Shown here piece by piece: positions 27,149 through 36,525 of a stretch of 64,000 nt of DNA. Source of the stretch: Flavobacterium cupriresistens. Lineage in GTDB: Bacteria; Bacteroidota; Bacteroidia; Flavobacteriales; Flavobacteriaceae. The notes beneath the pieces are model-generated. The model was not told the origin of the DNA. It was given only the letters and a program-made list of their open reading frames with translations, and searched no databases. The stretch spans positions 310,001 through 374,000 of the forward strand of contig NZ_CP087134.1 of the NCBI RefSeq assembly GCF_020911925.1, read 5' to 3'. A program made the position numbers and the translations under genes. How positions within the stretch are numbered: position 1 is the first letter of the stretch; every line of letters starts with the position of its first letter.

Positions 27149-27984
27149 GATTTTTTTAACTTAATATAGAAGTACTTTTCTAAAGAAAAAATTATTTTTA
27201 TTGAAGAGCTAAACTGAAAAATTGAAAAAAGATAAATCAATCCTTCTTTTTTGCCTAAAATACGCAGACAATGATCTATATACGCCTTACCGGCAAAAAA
27301 CTCCTGCTCGTAACTATATTTATACTTTTTTAATTTCTTCTGGTACTTTTTATGAAAAAGCATCATTGAAAAAAGCCATGTTTTATCTAATCTCCCAATA
27401 GAGAGATGTTCTATAAGAATTTTATTTGTTACTCCTATTTTTTTGTTTTTTTCAATTACTTCATACGATAAATTTAAATCATAACCATGAAATCCCCCCA
27501 AGCTTGTCTCGAATTCTATATTTAGACCTTTTTTTAAAGCCATAAATACACCATCAATAACATAAACTTCGCTTAGATCACCATCTTCAAATCCAAAATT
27601 TTCCTTTGTAACATTTCCCTTTTCATGTTGAATGATGTTTATTACTTTGTCCTTATCTTCACAATCCCACCAACCTGTCGGAAATTGAGTTTTGACTTTT
27701 GCACCAGCAATTCCAATAAGAGCAAAATCAGGATAATTGTTAAATTCTGATTTTAAAAGCAGTCCCCAATTTTTAGTATGGAACAAGATATCATCATGAA
27801 TAAAACACAATATATCTCCTCTACTTTTCTGAATACCCAGGTTATATGCCTGAAAAATCGAATATTTATTAGTAGAATTATCAATTAGTACAAGTTCAAA
27901 ATTAGTTCCAACTGTATTTCGAATATTATCTTCAAATTTGGGATCGATTTTATCTTTACGCGAGCATATAATAATAGAAATCAT
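27145..27984 (-). CDS. GT2-like glycosyltransferase (divergent)
   Basis: A 279-residue protein of the GT-A superfamily. The ATG at 27984 gives MISIIICSRKDK and a one-base TGATG overlap with the upstream gene; the GTG one codon earlier is less likely. ELVLIDNSTNKYSIFQAYN and LCFIHDDILFH (HDD 63-65) replace the more usual VDDGS and DXD context. GFHGYDLNLSYEV is the downstream acidic/aromatic motif. This branch occurs in polysaccharide loci. The donor is not known. Confidence 0.8.
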   Translation of the reverse strand: MISIIICSRKDKIDPKFEDNIRNTVGTNFELVLIDNSTNKYSIFQAYNLGIQKSRGDILCFIHDDILFHTKNWGLLLKSEFNNYPDFALIGIAGAKVKTQFPTGWWDCEDKDKVINIIQHEKGNVTKENFGFEDGDLSEVYVIDGVFMALKKGLNIEFETSLGGFHGYDLNLSYEVIEKNKKIGVTNKILIEHLSIGRLDKTWLFSMMLFHKKYQKKLKKYKYSYEQEFFAGKAYIDHCLRILGKKEGLIYLFSIFQFSSSIKIIFSLEKYFYIKLKKS

Positions 27985-28982
27985 CACTTATCATTGAGCT
28001 TTAAATACAAAAACAATCTTCTCTTAAACCTTCTAAAATATTTATTTTTAGTAATAAATGTACCTGGAATCATTATAAGGTATCCAAACCACTTCGAATA
28101 TTCTTTACTTTCAAATAATAGTAGTGCTTTATTGTACTTGATCTCTCTAATAATTTTAGCATTCACTGCCGCAATATTCAGATAATTAAAAGGTTTCTTC
28201 GAGTATAAAAAATCATTCATATTAGAACGCATAACAAGATCTAAGTTCAACAATTTCATCTTATCATCCGCTTTGAGTGCTTTTGCAATTACACTTTTGT
28301 TGTGGTAGCGAAAATTATTTAATTTTTTTGGAGTAAATGCTATTTTATTGTTCAGTAATACTTTAAAATAAAAAATCCAATCGCCACAATATCGTAACTC
28401 TTTGTCTGTTGTAATATACTCGGCTTGAAAATTATTCTTAAATCTAAAAATAACAGCACTTGCGTTTGGGATGACATTTTTATAAATTAAAAATTTTTCT
28501 ACAAATATATTACCATCCATTACATTTTTTTTGTCAAACGCTGAATCATCCAAATTTAAAGTATAATCTAACCAACTTCCTGTAATTTTGTCTAACTCAT
28601 TCATTTTATTTGATTGAGAATAAGATAAAACAATACTTACATCTTCAATCAAAGGTTTAATTAACTCCTCTATAAAATTGGGTTCGCAATGATCATCTGA
28701 TTCAGCAATCCAAATAAAATCTCCTTTTGCTAATTCTATACCCTTATGCCATTGTATGAATGTATTTCCTGAATTAATTTCATTAAAAATACAGTGACTT
28801 ACCTTTGGATTTTTAGCGTAGTTTGAAAGAATTTGACGACTGTTATCTGTACTACAATCATCTAATAAAATTACTTCGATATTATAATAACTCTGGTTGA
28901 ATATACTTTCTAATCTTCTTTCCAGAAAAATAGCATGATTAAAATTGGGTACAATTACAGAAACAAGCGGCAACTTAATCAT
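27984..28982 (-). CDS. GT2-family glycosyltransferase
   Basis: A 332-residue GT-A enzyme. VSVIVPNFNHAIFLERRL, VILLDDCSTDNSRQIL, NSGNTFIQWHKGIE and WIAESDDHCE (ESDD 94-97) are the core blocks. RYCGDWIFYFKVL contains the catalytic-base region. The ESDD/NSGNTFxQW combination marks a branch common in Bacteroidota capsule loci. After it comes a 58-base gap upstream to another GT2 gene and a TGATG overlap downstream. Confidence 0.9.
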   Translation of the reverse strand: MIKLPLVSVIVPNFNHAIFLERRLESIFNQSYYNIEVILLDDCSTDNSRQILSNYAKNPKVSHCIFNEINSGNTFIQWHKGIELAKGDFIWIAESDDHCEPNFIEELIKPLIEDVSIVLSYSQSNKMNELDKITGSWLDYTLNLDDSAFDKKNVMDGNIFVEKFLIYKNVIPNASAVIFRFKNNFQAEYITTDKELRYCGDWIFYFKVLLNNKIAFTPKKLNNFRYHNKSVIAKALKADDKMKLLNLDLVMRSNMNDFLYSKKPFNYLNIAAVNAKIIREIKYNKALLLFESKEYSKWFGYLIMIPGTFITKNKYFRRFKRRLFLYLKLNDK

Positions 28983-29040
28983 CTATTTCTATCTTTTTTT
29001 AAGCAATCATTAAGTTTTTTTTAGAATCATCCTGTAGAGA

Positions 29041-29934
29041 CTAAAAAAATCCAATAAAATTTAGTTTCTTTAAATACTTCTTTATTTTTTTTTCAATTTT
29101 AAATCCTATACTATTATTTGAATTTATTATTCTCTTTTTTAATTCCTCAACTTTAAGGTTCAATTCGTCATATTCTCTCATTTTTTTACTTATCATATGC
29201 AGCAAAAAAAAATTATAATCTTCTCTTGTAACCAAATTTTCTATATAACTGAAAGCCTTAATTGTATTTTCAAACATATGTTTTTTATTTCTAGTCATTC
29301 CTCCTGAATGTTGTCGATAAAAAGCCAACTTTTCGTTTAAAAAGTCAAAAGATATTTCTCTTTGAAAAATATATAACCACATTATCCAGTCTTCTTTTGC
29401 TCGTATATCTTCATTGAATCTAAACTCATCAAATAATGAAGAACTAAAAAAACCACAATGAATTGGAATACTAAAAGTAGAATCCCATTCAAATAAAATT
29501 TTTTGAAAAGTAAACAAATTTATATCCAGATTAGAACCATATCCTAATTCATCCACAAGGCTTTTTTTAAAAAACTTGAAATTTGATACAATAACAGTAT
29601 TAATTGAGTCTTTCCGGATAATGTTTACTGATTTAGAAAGTTTCTCACTATCTAAATAATCGTCTGCATCTAAAAATTGCACATAATCTCCATTTGCAAA
29701 ATCTAAACCTGCATTTCTTGCACTACTCAGCCCCCCATTTTCTTTAAAAATGTATTTAAATCGATTATCCTTTAACAACCACTCACGAGCCACTTGCTCT
29801 GTATTATCAAAACTTCCGTCATTGATAATAATACATTCCCAATTAATGTACATTTGACATAATACTGAATGTAAAGCTTCGGGCAAATAATGTGCTTGAT
29901 TGTAGCAGGGGACAATTATAGAAACTTTATTCAA
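29041..29934 (-). CDS. GT2-family glycosyltransferase, TTG start
   Basis: A 297-residue GT-A protein. The usual start of the family, MNKVSIIVPCYN, is encoded with TTG at 29934. No ATG lies between that codon and the preceding in-frame stop. IIINDGSFDNTEQVAR, ENGGLSSARNAGLDFA and FLDADDYLD (DADD 89-92) are the donor-binding blocks. AKEDWIMWLYI is the later acidic motif. The C-terminal 60 residues are lysine- and asparagine-rich. Specificity unknown. Confidence 0.88.
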   Translation of the reverse strand: MNKVSIIVPCYNQAHYLPEALHSVLCQMYINWECIIINDGSFDNTEQVAREWLLKDNRFKYIFKENGGLSSARNAGLDFANGDYVQFLDADDYLDSEKLSKSVNIIRKDSINTVIVSNFKFFKKSLVDELGYGSNLDINLFTFQKILFEWDSTFSIPIHCGFFSSSLFDEFRFNEDIRAKEDWIMWLYIFQREISFDFLNEKLAFYRQHSGGMTRNKKHMFENTIKAFSYIENLVTREDYNFFLLHMISKKMREYDELNLKVEELKKRIINSNNSIGFKIEKKIKKYLKKLNFIGFF

Positions 29935-29944
29935 AATTACTTGT

Positions 29945-30868
29945 TTAAAATGTTAAGAATTCTTGTTTTAGTGCACTTAAATATTTTCTAAAAGGCATTG
30001 ATGTAGAAGTAGTTTTAAAATGCAAAAATGAAGTTTTAAAGATGTTTATATAAGACCTACTTTTAACTTCAATTCTGAATTTCTCCAAGTAAAAATTATT
30101 TAGAATTGAAATTACATTTCTATCAAGTCTTTTAATTTTCAAATACTTATAAATAGTTACTATTTGAAAAATATGAGTATTGTAATAATTGTATTTACTC
30201 AAATTATTCATAACTCCTTCACTATGGCTTCTATAAACAGATAAACAGTCAGTTGACAAATATGCTTTTTGTCCAGAATTCTTAATTAAAATAACATAGA
30301 GCATCCAATCACCGAAAGTTACTTTTTCAAAATCTTTAGGAAATTTAAATTTAACATTTCGAAACATTACTGTACATGTAATTATATTGTTTTGAGTTAA
30401 AAAATCTTTTAACTCAAAACAATTACTCTTTTCAATATTTAATAAAGGCTTGCCACATAAATTAGAATCTGCAGTTAATTGGATTGCATTCCCGCTATGT
30501 ATAACATATTCATCATTTAACTCTAAAAAATCGACTTGTTTCTTTAATTTTAACGGATCGATCCAGTAGTCATCTCCTTCACAAATGGCAATAAACTCAC
30601 CTCTACATGCCTTTAAAATAAATACCGAATTTGGCATCATTCCGAGATTAGACTCCTGTTTTATATATTTAATCCAGCTACCTCTTGGATGATTTTCAAT
30701 AATTGACATTACAACTTCATGAGTATTGTCAGGGGATGCATCATTAGAAACAATTAATTCAATCTCAAAATCAATTTCTTGCATCAGAACACCGTTTATT
30801 GCTTCTTCAATAAATTTCTCATGGCCATAAGTTATCATGCATACGCTGACCTTTATTTTTTCCGACAT
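29945..30868 (-). CDS. GT2-family glycosyltransferase
   Basis: A 307-residue GT-A enzyme. SVCMITYGHEKFIEEAI, ELIVSNDASPDNTHEVV and AICEGDDYWIDPLKL (EGDD 97-100) are hallmarks of a well-populated GT2 branch. TFGDWMLYVIL supplies the later acidic motif. It is the first GT gene after the ABC exporter (19-base gap), so its product may act on the glycan exported by Wzm/Wzt. That link rests on position alone. Confidence 0.9.
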   Translation of the reverse strand: MSEKIKVSVCMITYGHEKFIEEAINGVLMQEIDFEIELIVSNDASPDNTHEVVMSIIENHPRGSWIKYIKQESNLGMMPNSVFILKACRGEFIAICEGDDYWIDPLKLKKQVDFLELNDEYVIHSGNAIQLTADSNLCGKPLLNIEKSNCFELKDFLTQNNIITCTVMFRNVKFKFPKDFEKVTFGDWMLYVILIKNSGQKAYLSTDCLSVYRSHSEGVMNNLSKYNYYNTHIFQIVTIYKYLKIKRLDRNVISILNNFYLEKFRIEVKSRSYINIFKTSFLHFKTTSTSMPFRKYLSALKQEFLTF

Positions 30869-30887
30869 TTATTGATCTATTAAAAAT

Positions 30888-32153
30888 TTATTCTATTTTC
30901 CATTCAAACTGCGGTTTTATATAACCGGGCTCTCTACCCATATAGGTCCCCAATTCCCTTCCGGAATCTACAACCGTAAAAGAAATAATATCATTTTCGA
31001 CAAAAACTGATTTTCTTGCATCCTCAATTATAAAAAGCGACAGAAAATATTGCCCTGACTGGAAAAAAGACGCCGGAAAATTACATGTAATCCTATTTAC
31101 TCCACCTTTTAAAGAAAATGATCCTGCATTAGAGAACGAGAACATTGCCTCGCCCATTTCGTTAAACAAGTGATAGGTTATATGATATCTCTGTGCATCA
31201 TTTACTTTTATATCTATTTTTGTATTCAGAATAATTAATTCATTCTCCAGTAATACAGTATCAGAACTTCTTCCTAAATTATGTAAAGAAATTTCGTTTA
31301 ATTTGAAAATTGGAAGGTCATACTCTTTTCCAAATGTTTTCAAATTCATTGCTTCAGCACCACCACCAAGATAATAACTTACTGCATTTTCTATTTCGCC
31401 TTCAAAAACAACTTTACCATTTTCTAAAATAATCCCTTTGGTACACAAACTCTTCACTGCTGCCATATTGTGACTCACAAACAAAACAGTTCGCCCTTCT
31501 CCTTTAGAAATATCCTGCATTTTACCAATTGCCTTTTTCTGAAACTCGGCATCTCCAACAGCTAAAACTTCGTCAATTACCAAAATTTCAGGTTCTAAAA
31601 AAGCTGCAACCGCAAAAGCCAAACGAACCGTCATTCCGGAGCTGTATCTTTTTACGGGGGTGTCAATATAACGTTCACAACCTGAGAATTCAATAATTTC
31701 ATCCAGTTTTGAAGCGATTTCTTTCTTGGTCATACCCAGAATAGCACCGTTCAAGAAAATATTCTCACGACCAGTCATTTCACCATGAAAACCAGTACCG
31801 ACCTCAAGAAGTGAAGCAATACGACCGCGTGATTTTATACTGCCCGTTGTTGGCGCCGTTACCTTTGATAATATTTTTAACAGTGTAGACTTTCCTGCCC
31901 CGTTTTTACCGATAATTCCCAACACCTCTCCACGTTCTACTTCAAAATTAATATCCTGAAGGGCCCAGACATAATCTGAAGTTCCTTTGGTAGAACGATC
32001 ATTTGTATCTCCGATTTTCAGATAAGGATTTTCTTTTCCTAGCAATTGATGCCACCATCTGTTTAAATCATGGCTTATGGTTCCTGTACCAACCTGACCT
32101 AAACGATATTGTTTAGAAATATTTTCGGCTTTTAATATGATATCTTTTTTCAA
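30888..32153 (-). CDS. wzt: Polysaccharide ABC exporter ATP-binding subunit with C-terminal glycan-binding domain
   Basis: A 421-residue ATPase. GKNGAGKSTLLKIL is Walker A (83-90), YSSGMTVRLAFAVAAFLEPE holds the signature motif, EILVIDEVLAVGD is Walker B and VLFVSHNM the switch histidine. Residues from about 255 to the end form a beta-rich extension like the Wzt carbohydrate-binding domain, which recognises a terminal modification on some exported O-antigens. Start codon TTG at 32153 gives MKKDIILKAENISKQYRLG; no better start is visible. It pairs with the permease gene 36 bases upstream. It would export a lipid-linked glycan from the cytoplasm. Confidence 0.92.
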   Translation of the reverse strand: MKKDIILKAENISKQYRLGQVGTGTISHDLNRWWHQLLGKENPYLKIGDTNDRSTKGTSDYVWALQDINFEVERGEVLGIIGKNGAGKSTLLKILSKVTAPTTGSIKSRGRIASLLEVGTGFHGEMTGRENIFLNGAILGMTKKEIASKLDEIIEFSGCERYIDTPVKRYSSGMTVRLAFAVAAFLEPEILVIDEVLAVGDAEFQKKAIGKMQDISKGEGRTVLFVSHNMAAVKSLCTKGIILENGKVVFEGEIENAVSYYLGGGAEAMNLKTFGKEYDLPIFKLNEISLHNLGRSSDTVLLENELIILNTKIDIKVNDAQRYHITYHLFNEMGEAMFSFSNAGSFSLKGGVNRITCNFPASFFQSGQYFLSLFIIEDARKSVFVENDIISFTVVDSGRELGTYMGREPGYIKPQFEWKIE

Positions 32154-32189
32154 TGGTAAATTATAAGTTGACTCTTTTAAAATTTTAAA

Positions 32190-33056
32190 CTAAACGGTAT
32201 CAATAAAACTTTTTTCGGTCTTGTTAAAAACTAAAAGTCCAATAAAAAAAACTACAATAGTGATCGTGACGGTGTAACATAACCCTAAAATTGATATTTC
32301 ACCAACATTTAAAAGCATGTATCTGGAAGTTTCTATAATATAAGCCAAAGGATTATACGTTACAATCCAACCGTAATCCGGCAGTTTTTGTTTAATCAAA
32401 TCCATTGGATACATTACCGCAGACAAATACATTAGTAACTGTATTCCAAAACCAATTAAGTAGCTAAAATCACGGTATTTTGTTACCATTGAGGAAATCA
32501 ACATTCCCAATCCCAATCCTAAAATTCCCATGATGAGAATAAGAACAGGGAAAAACAATACAAGGCTATTAAAACTTAAGTCTCTTCCCTGAATACAGTA
32601 ATAACAATAGAAAGCAATAAAAATAAAAAATTGTATCCCAAACTTGATTAAATTAGAAATCACAACTGAAAGTGGTGTTATGATTCTGGGAAAATAGACT
32701 TTACCAAAGATTCCGGCATTTGCTTTAAAAGTATCTGATGTTCCGTTAAGGCAGGCTGTAAAATAGTTCCATACAGTTATTCCTGCCAAATTAAATAAAA
32801 ACGGAGGAACAGTACCGGTATTAATTCCGGCAACATTATTAAATATTATGGTGAAAGTTACTGACGTAAACAGCGGTTGAATCAGGTACCAAAGCGGCCC
32901 TAAAACAGTCTGTTTGTAAACCGTAATAACATCTCGCTTTACAAAAAGAAACAGTAAATCCCGATATTGCCAAATCTCTTTAAGATTTAGCGAAAAAAAT
33001 CTGTTTTTTGGTATTATTTCAAACAGCCAGTCATTAGTAGTATTTGTATTGTTCAT
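32190..33056 (-). CDS. wzm: Polysaccharide ABC exporter permease
   Basis: A 288-residue ABC-2 type permease with six membrane helices. The N-terminal amphipathic segment FFSLNLKEIWQYRDLLFLF and VKRDVITVYKQTVLGPLWYL precede the first helix. LISSMVTKYRDFSYLIGFG and YNPLAYIIETSRYML are family blocks. It is followed by wzt after 36 bases. Upstream is a 180-base gap with no recognised promoter, so it may be transcribed from the dehydratase gene or from a promoter not recognised here. Confidence 0.93.
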   Translation of the reverse strand: MNNTNTTNDWLFEIIPKNRFFSLNLKEIWQYRDLLFLFVKRDVITVYKQTVLGPLWYLIQPLFTSVTFTIIFNNVAGINTGTVPPFLFNLAGITVWNYFTACLNGTSDTFKANAGIFGKVYFPRIITPLSVVISNLIKFGIQFFIFIAFYCYYCIQGRDLSFNSLVLFFPVLILIMGILGLGLGMLISSMVTKYRDFSYLIGFGIQLLMYLSAVMYPMDLIKQKLPDYGWIVTYNPLAYIIETSRYMLLNVGEISILGLCYTVTITIVVFFIGLLVFNKTEKSFIDTV

Positions 33057-33163
33057 TTTTACTTATATCACAATAAAATTGCAATAGTATTATTTAAAAT
33101 TGGAGCCTGCCTTTTTATTGGTATATTCAATTAACAAGATTTTTGCTTCCTTAAAAATTATTT

Positions 33164-33185
33164 AAAAAGCAAAAAGGCGTTTTTT
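33164..33185 (-). terminator. Weak candidate terminator downstream of the 4,6-dehydratase gene
   Basis: On the minus strand an A-run, CGCC, a T-run and GC followed by TTTTT can pair as a small hairpin with a bulge (AAAAA-GC against GC-TTTTT). It lies in the 180-base gap after the dehydratase stop. A short stem in A+T-rich DNA is easily chance. Confidence 0.25.
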
Positions 33186-33236
33186 AAAAAAACAACTTTT
33201 AATATACTCTTATAATCAAAATTTAATTTACCAAAA

Positions 33237-35204
33237 CTAGTTATCCAAAACTTCAAAAGTCGAATTCATACTTTTAAATTCCGGAACTATTTTTTTCATT
33301 TTAGTAACAATATCGTCATTATCATAAAAATCTGCAATACCGATAAGCTCTTCGATCTCTGTATGTAAATTTTCATATTCATCCTGTATCTCCTGCGCTA
33401 TCATGATTTTATTGTGATAAGTGGGTAATGTTTTAGAAGTATCATTTAATAATTCTTCGTATAGTTTTTCTCCCGGTCTTAATCCAACAATTTTTATTTT
33501 TATCTCCTTGTCAGGAATAAAACCTGCCAGTTTAATCATTTTTTTCGCTAAATCAATAATTTTTACCGGTTTACCCATGTCGAAGATATAAATCTCTCCA
33601 CCGTTACCCATCGCTCCGGCTTCTAACACCAACTGACATGCTTCGGGAATAGTCATAAAATAACGAATGATATCCTGATGCGTAATCGTTACCGGTCCGC
33701 CTTCAGCAATTTGCTTGGTGAACAAGGGCACAACAGATCCATTTGACCCTAGAACATTTCCGAAACGAGTCGTAATAAACTTTGTTGCGGTTTGATTCTC
33801 TTCTTTTTGATTTTTCAAAAATAAAGACTGTACGTATTTCTCTGCAATTCTTTTACTGGCCCCCATCACGTTACTAGGATTAACAGCTTTATCCGTAGAA
33901 ACCATAACAAACTTTTTGATGTTATACTTACAAGATAAATCGGCTAAATTCTTAGTTCCTTTAATGTTTGTTAAAATTGCCTGAGACGGATTCTCTTCCA
34001 TTAAAGGAACATGTTTATATGCCGCAGCATGATACACAACATGTGGATTATAGGTTTTAAAAACCTTTTCTAATGCTTTTTTACTCCTCACGTCAGCAAT
34101 TACAGCAACGATTTTTGTTTCACTGTTCATGCTTAAAGTTTCTAAGCATAAATTATGAAGGGGAGTTTCTGCATTGTCCAAAATAATGATTCTTTTAGGG
34201 TTAAACCCTAATACTTGTCTTACTATCTCACTCCCTATTGACCCTGCTGCACCACTAATAAGAATTGTCTTGTCTTTTAGCTGTTTCGAAATTGATTTAC
34301 TATCCAGAACTATAGGTTTTCGTTCTAATAGATCTTCAATTTGAATATTTTTTACTTTCTGTGAAATCTCTTTTTGATTCTCCCAGTCAGAAATAAGAGG
34401 TACTGTATAAACCCTGTAATTAAACTCTAAACACTGATCAACGATAATCAATTGTTCTTCTTTAGATAAACTTTTATCCGCTATAATTACGCCTTCTGCA
34501 GCAACAGAACGCATTAATGCCGGTAATTTTTTTCTTAAAATCAAAATCGGCAGATCTAACATTCGTTTAGATGCATTTTGATTGTTTTTATCTACAAAAC
34601 CAACGATTTTAAATCTGGAAGGAGATTCAAATTTTAATGCATTCGCTACCGAAATAGCATTTGCATCGGTACCATAAATAACGGTTCTGATTAACTTAGA
34701 ACTGGTTTTCTCAGAAAAATACAATTCGAAAGTTTGTTTGACAATTACACGGTATAAAAACAAACCGCAAAAAGATAAAACTAAATTTATAAACAATGCT
34801 GTATTTAAAAACGCTTTGTGCCCGAAATACAACTCAAATACTAGGTTAAAAAACAAAAAGAACACCAAAACTGACATTTGTGAAAACAGCAGTTTTATAG
34901 CGTCAATATAAGACGAGTGTCTAATAATCCCTGAATAAGTCCTAAATAACCAAAAGAAAAAGATATTAATAAAAATTAAACTGGTTACAAAGTAAAAATG
35001 ATGTGAAGTAACAATGTAACCCAATGCTGTTCCTTCAAACAACATATAAGTAAAAGTAAAGGAAAAGACTAATACCATTACGTCTATACCAACAATAATC
35101 CACCTAGGTAAGTAACTTAAGTTATTAATATTGGCTCTTAGATTTCTTGGCGAAAAATAACTATGCAAGAAATCCGTGATTCTGGTTGGTTTATCTGTAT
35201 TCAA
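33237..35204 (-). CDS. UDP-N-acetylglucosamine 4,6-dehydratase-type membrane protein (WbpM/CapD family)
   Basis: A 655-residue protein with four membrane helices (about 36-155), a Rossmann-like linker domain and a C-terminal SDR domain. SGAAGSIGSE (317-326) binds NAD, YHAAAYKHVPLMEENP is conserved in the family, and MGAS-K (Met447, Lys451) replaces Tyr of YxxxK, the WbpM-type catalytic arrangement. It converts UDP-GlcNAc to UDP-4-keto-6-deoxy-GlcNAc, feeding QuiNAc, FucNAc or bacillosamine-type sugars. The start is TTG at 35204; no ATG lies between it and the upstream in-frame stop. The adjacent aminotransferase is the likely next enzyme. Confidence 0.9.
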   Translation of the reverse strand: MNTDKPTRITDFLHSYFSPRNLRANINNLSYLPRWIIVGIDVMVLVFSFTFTYMLFEGTALGYIVTSHHFYFVTSLIFINIFFFWLFRTYSGIIRHSSYIDAIKLLFSQMSVLVFFLFFNLVFELYFGHKAFLNTALFINLVLSFCGLFLYRVIVKQTFELYFSEKTSSKLIRTVIYGTDANAISVANALKFESPSRFKIVGFVDKNNQNASKRMLDLPILILRKKLPALMRSVAAEGVIIADKSLSKEEQLIIVDQCLEFNYRVYTVPLISDWENQKEISQKVKNIQIEDLLERKPIVLDSKSISKQLKDKTILISGAAGSIGSEIVRQVLGFNPKRIIILDNAETPLHNLCLETLSMNSETKIVAVIADVRSKKALEKVFKTYNPHVVYHAAAYKHVPLMEENPSQAILTNIKGTKNLADLSCKYNIKKFVMVSTDKAVNPSNVMGASKRIAEKYVQSLFLKNQKEENQTATKFITTRFGNVLGSNGSVVPLFTKQIAEGGPVTITHQDIIRYFMTIPEACQLVLEAGAMGNGGEIYIFDMGKPVKIIDLAKKMIKLAGFIPDKEIKIKIVGLRPGEKLYEELLNDTSKTLPTYHNKIMIAQEIQDEYENLHTEIEELIGIADFYDNDDIVTKMKKIVPEFKSMNSTFEVLDN

Positions 35205-35246
35205 TTTGGTTTGCTTTGCTTTGGAAATCTTAATGTATAATTTCTA

Positions 35247-35285
35247 CAAAAATACAAATTTAAAGATATTAAAAATTCATTTCAA
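35247..35285 (-). promoter_or_regulatory. Candidate Bacteroidota promoter for the 4,6-dehydratase gene
   Basis: Read on the minus strand, TAAATTTG (35262-35255) and, immediately beyond it, TATTTTTG (35254-35247) each match the TAnnTTTG -7 element. A TTG (plus CAA at 35283-35285) lies 20 bases upstream of the first, the expected -33 spacing. Transcription would start near 35247-35240, giving a 5' leader of about 35-45 bases before the TTG start at 35204. It sits in a 181-base gap and could separately drive the dehydratase and ABC exporter segment. Confidence 0.5.
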
Positions 35286-35385
35286 TTAAAAATAATAACT
35301 AAAGCATTAGTCTCCTATTGCTTCAAAAAATAGTCTAATACTAGATATATTAAATCAGAGGCAACTTATAAGTTAAGTCTTCTCA

Positions 35386-36525
35386 TTATGCGACTTCACA
35401 GAGTTTATCAATAACTCTTTTTATTCGTCCTTTTTCCTGATCGTTAAGGTTTACTCCTGATGGAAGACACAAACCTTTCCTAAATAAATCATTGGAAACT
35501 TCATTCCCATAAAATGGATAGTCACAAAATAGAGGTTGTAAATGCATTGGTTTCCATAACGGTCTTGATTCTATATTGGCTTTTTCGAAAGCTTGCAACA
35601 AAACATCTCTGGTTACCTTTTGACTAGGTTCAATCAAAATCGTATTTAGCCAGTAATTTGAATCATACTCGAGACTTGGGTTTTCAAAAACGGTTATCTC
35701 TTTTATGTCTTTAAACAGGTTAACGTAAAAATCATGAATTTGTCTTTTGGCATCCAGATTAGAATCCAAAATTTCCATCTGCCCTCTTCCGATTCCTGCA
35801 CAAACATTGCTCATTCTATAATTATACCCCACTTCACTATGCTGATAATGGATTGCTTCATCCCTTGATTGGGTAGCATAAAAAATAGCTTTTTCTTTTA
35901 GTCTCTTAGAGCGTGAGATAAGTGCACCTCCACTTGAAGTTGTAATGATTTTATTTCCGTTAAAAGAAAAAACTCCAAAATCTCCAAAAGTACCACACTT
36001 TTTTCCTTTATAACTGCTTCCTAGTGCTTCAGCACTATCTTCAATAACAGAAATTTCATATCTATCAGCGACAACCTGAATTTCATCAACTTTATAAGGC
36101 ATTCCATATAGATGTACGGCTATAATGGCTTTCGGCTTTTTCCCTTTAGCAATTCTTTCTTTAATTGCAATTTCAAGATGTTCAGGGCAAATGTTCCAGG
36201 TATCTGGTTCACTATCTACAAAAACAGGCGTAGCTCCCTGATATAAAATAGGATTCGCAGACGCAGAAAATGTCATACTTTGACAAATCACCTCATCCCC
36301 TGCTTCTACCTTAAGTAAAATTAACGCTAAATGAATAGCTGAAGTACCTGAATTTAATGCTGCAACCGAAATACCATCTCCGAGGTATTCCTCTAAATCA
36401 TTTTCAAAATCATCAACATTTGGTCCTCCTGAAGTGATCCAATTGTCACCTAATGCTTTTTGAATGTACTTTTGCTCATTACCGCTAAGCCGCGGCAACG
36501 AAAGAAAGACTTTATTATTAGCCAT
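35386..36525 (-). CDS. DegT/DnrJ/EryC1-family sugar aminotransferase (PglE/UDP-4-amino-sugar type)
   Basis: A 379-residue PLP enzyme. The ATG at 36525 gives MANNKVFLSLPRLSGNEQKY; a GTG 14 codons earlier lies inside the upstream gene and is rejected. NSGTSAIHLAL, YQGATPVFVDSEPDTWNI and SFNGNKIITTSSGG (PLP lysine 192) match the PglE/PseC-like branch acting on UDP-4-keto sugars. Together with the downstream dehydratase it would make a UDP-4-amino-4,6-dideoxy-HexNAc. No PglD-like acetyltransferase is seen in the neighbourhood. It overlaps the cupin gene by eight bases. Confidence 0.85.
   Translation of the reverse strand: MANNKVFLSLPRLSGNEQKYIQKALGDNWITSGGPNVDDFENDLEEYLGDGISVAALNSGTSAIHLALILLKVEAGDEVICQSMTFSASANPILYQGATPVFVDSEPDTWNICPEHLEIAIKERIAKGKKPKAIIAVHLYGMPYKVDEIQVVADRYEISVIEDSAEALGSSYKGKKCGTFGDFGVFSFNGNKIITTSSGGALISRSKRLKEKAIFYATQSRDEAIHYQHSEVGYNYRMSNVCAGIGRGQMEILDSNLDAKRQIHDFYVNLFKDIKEITVFENPSLEYDSNYWLNTILIEPSQKVTRDVLLQAFEKANIESRPLWKPMHLQPLFCDYPFYGNEVSNDLFRKGLCLPSGVNLNDQEKGRIKRVIDKLCEVA

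Noticed and set aside
33237..35204. Calling the membrane dehydratase a second PseB
   Set aside because: It has membrane helices and Met in the YxxxK position, the WbpM-type arrangement. PseB is the soluble Tyr enzyme at 56359-57369.
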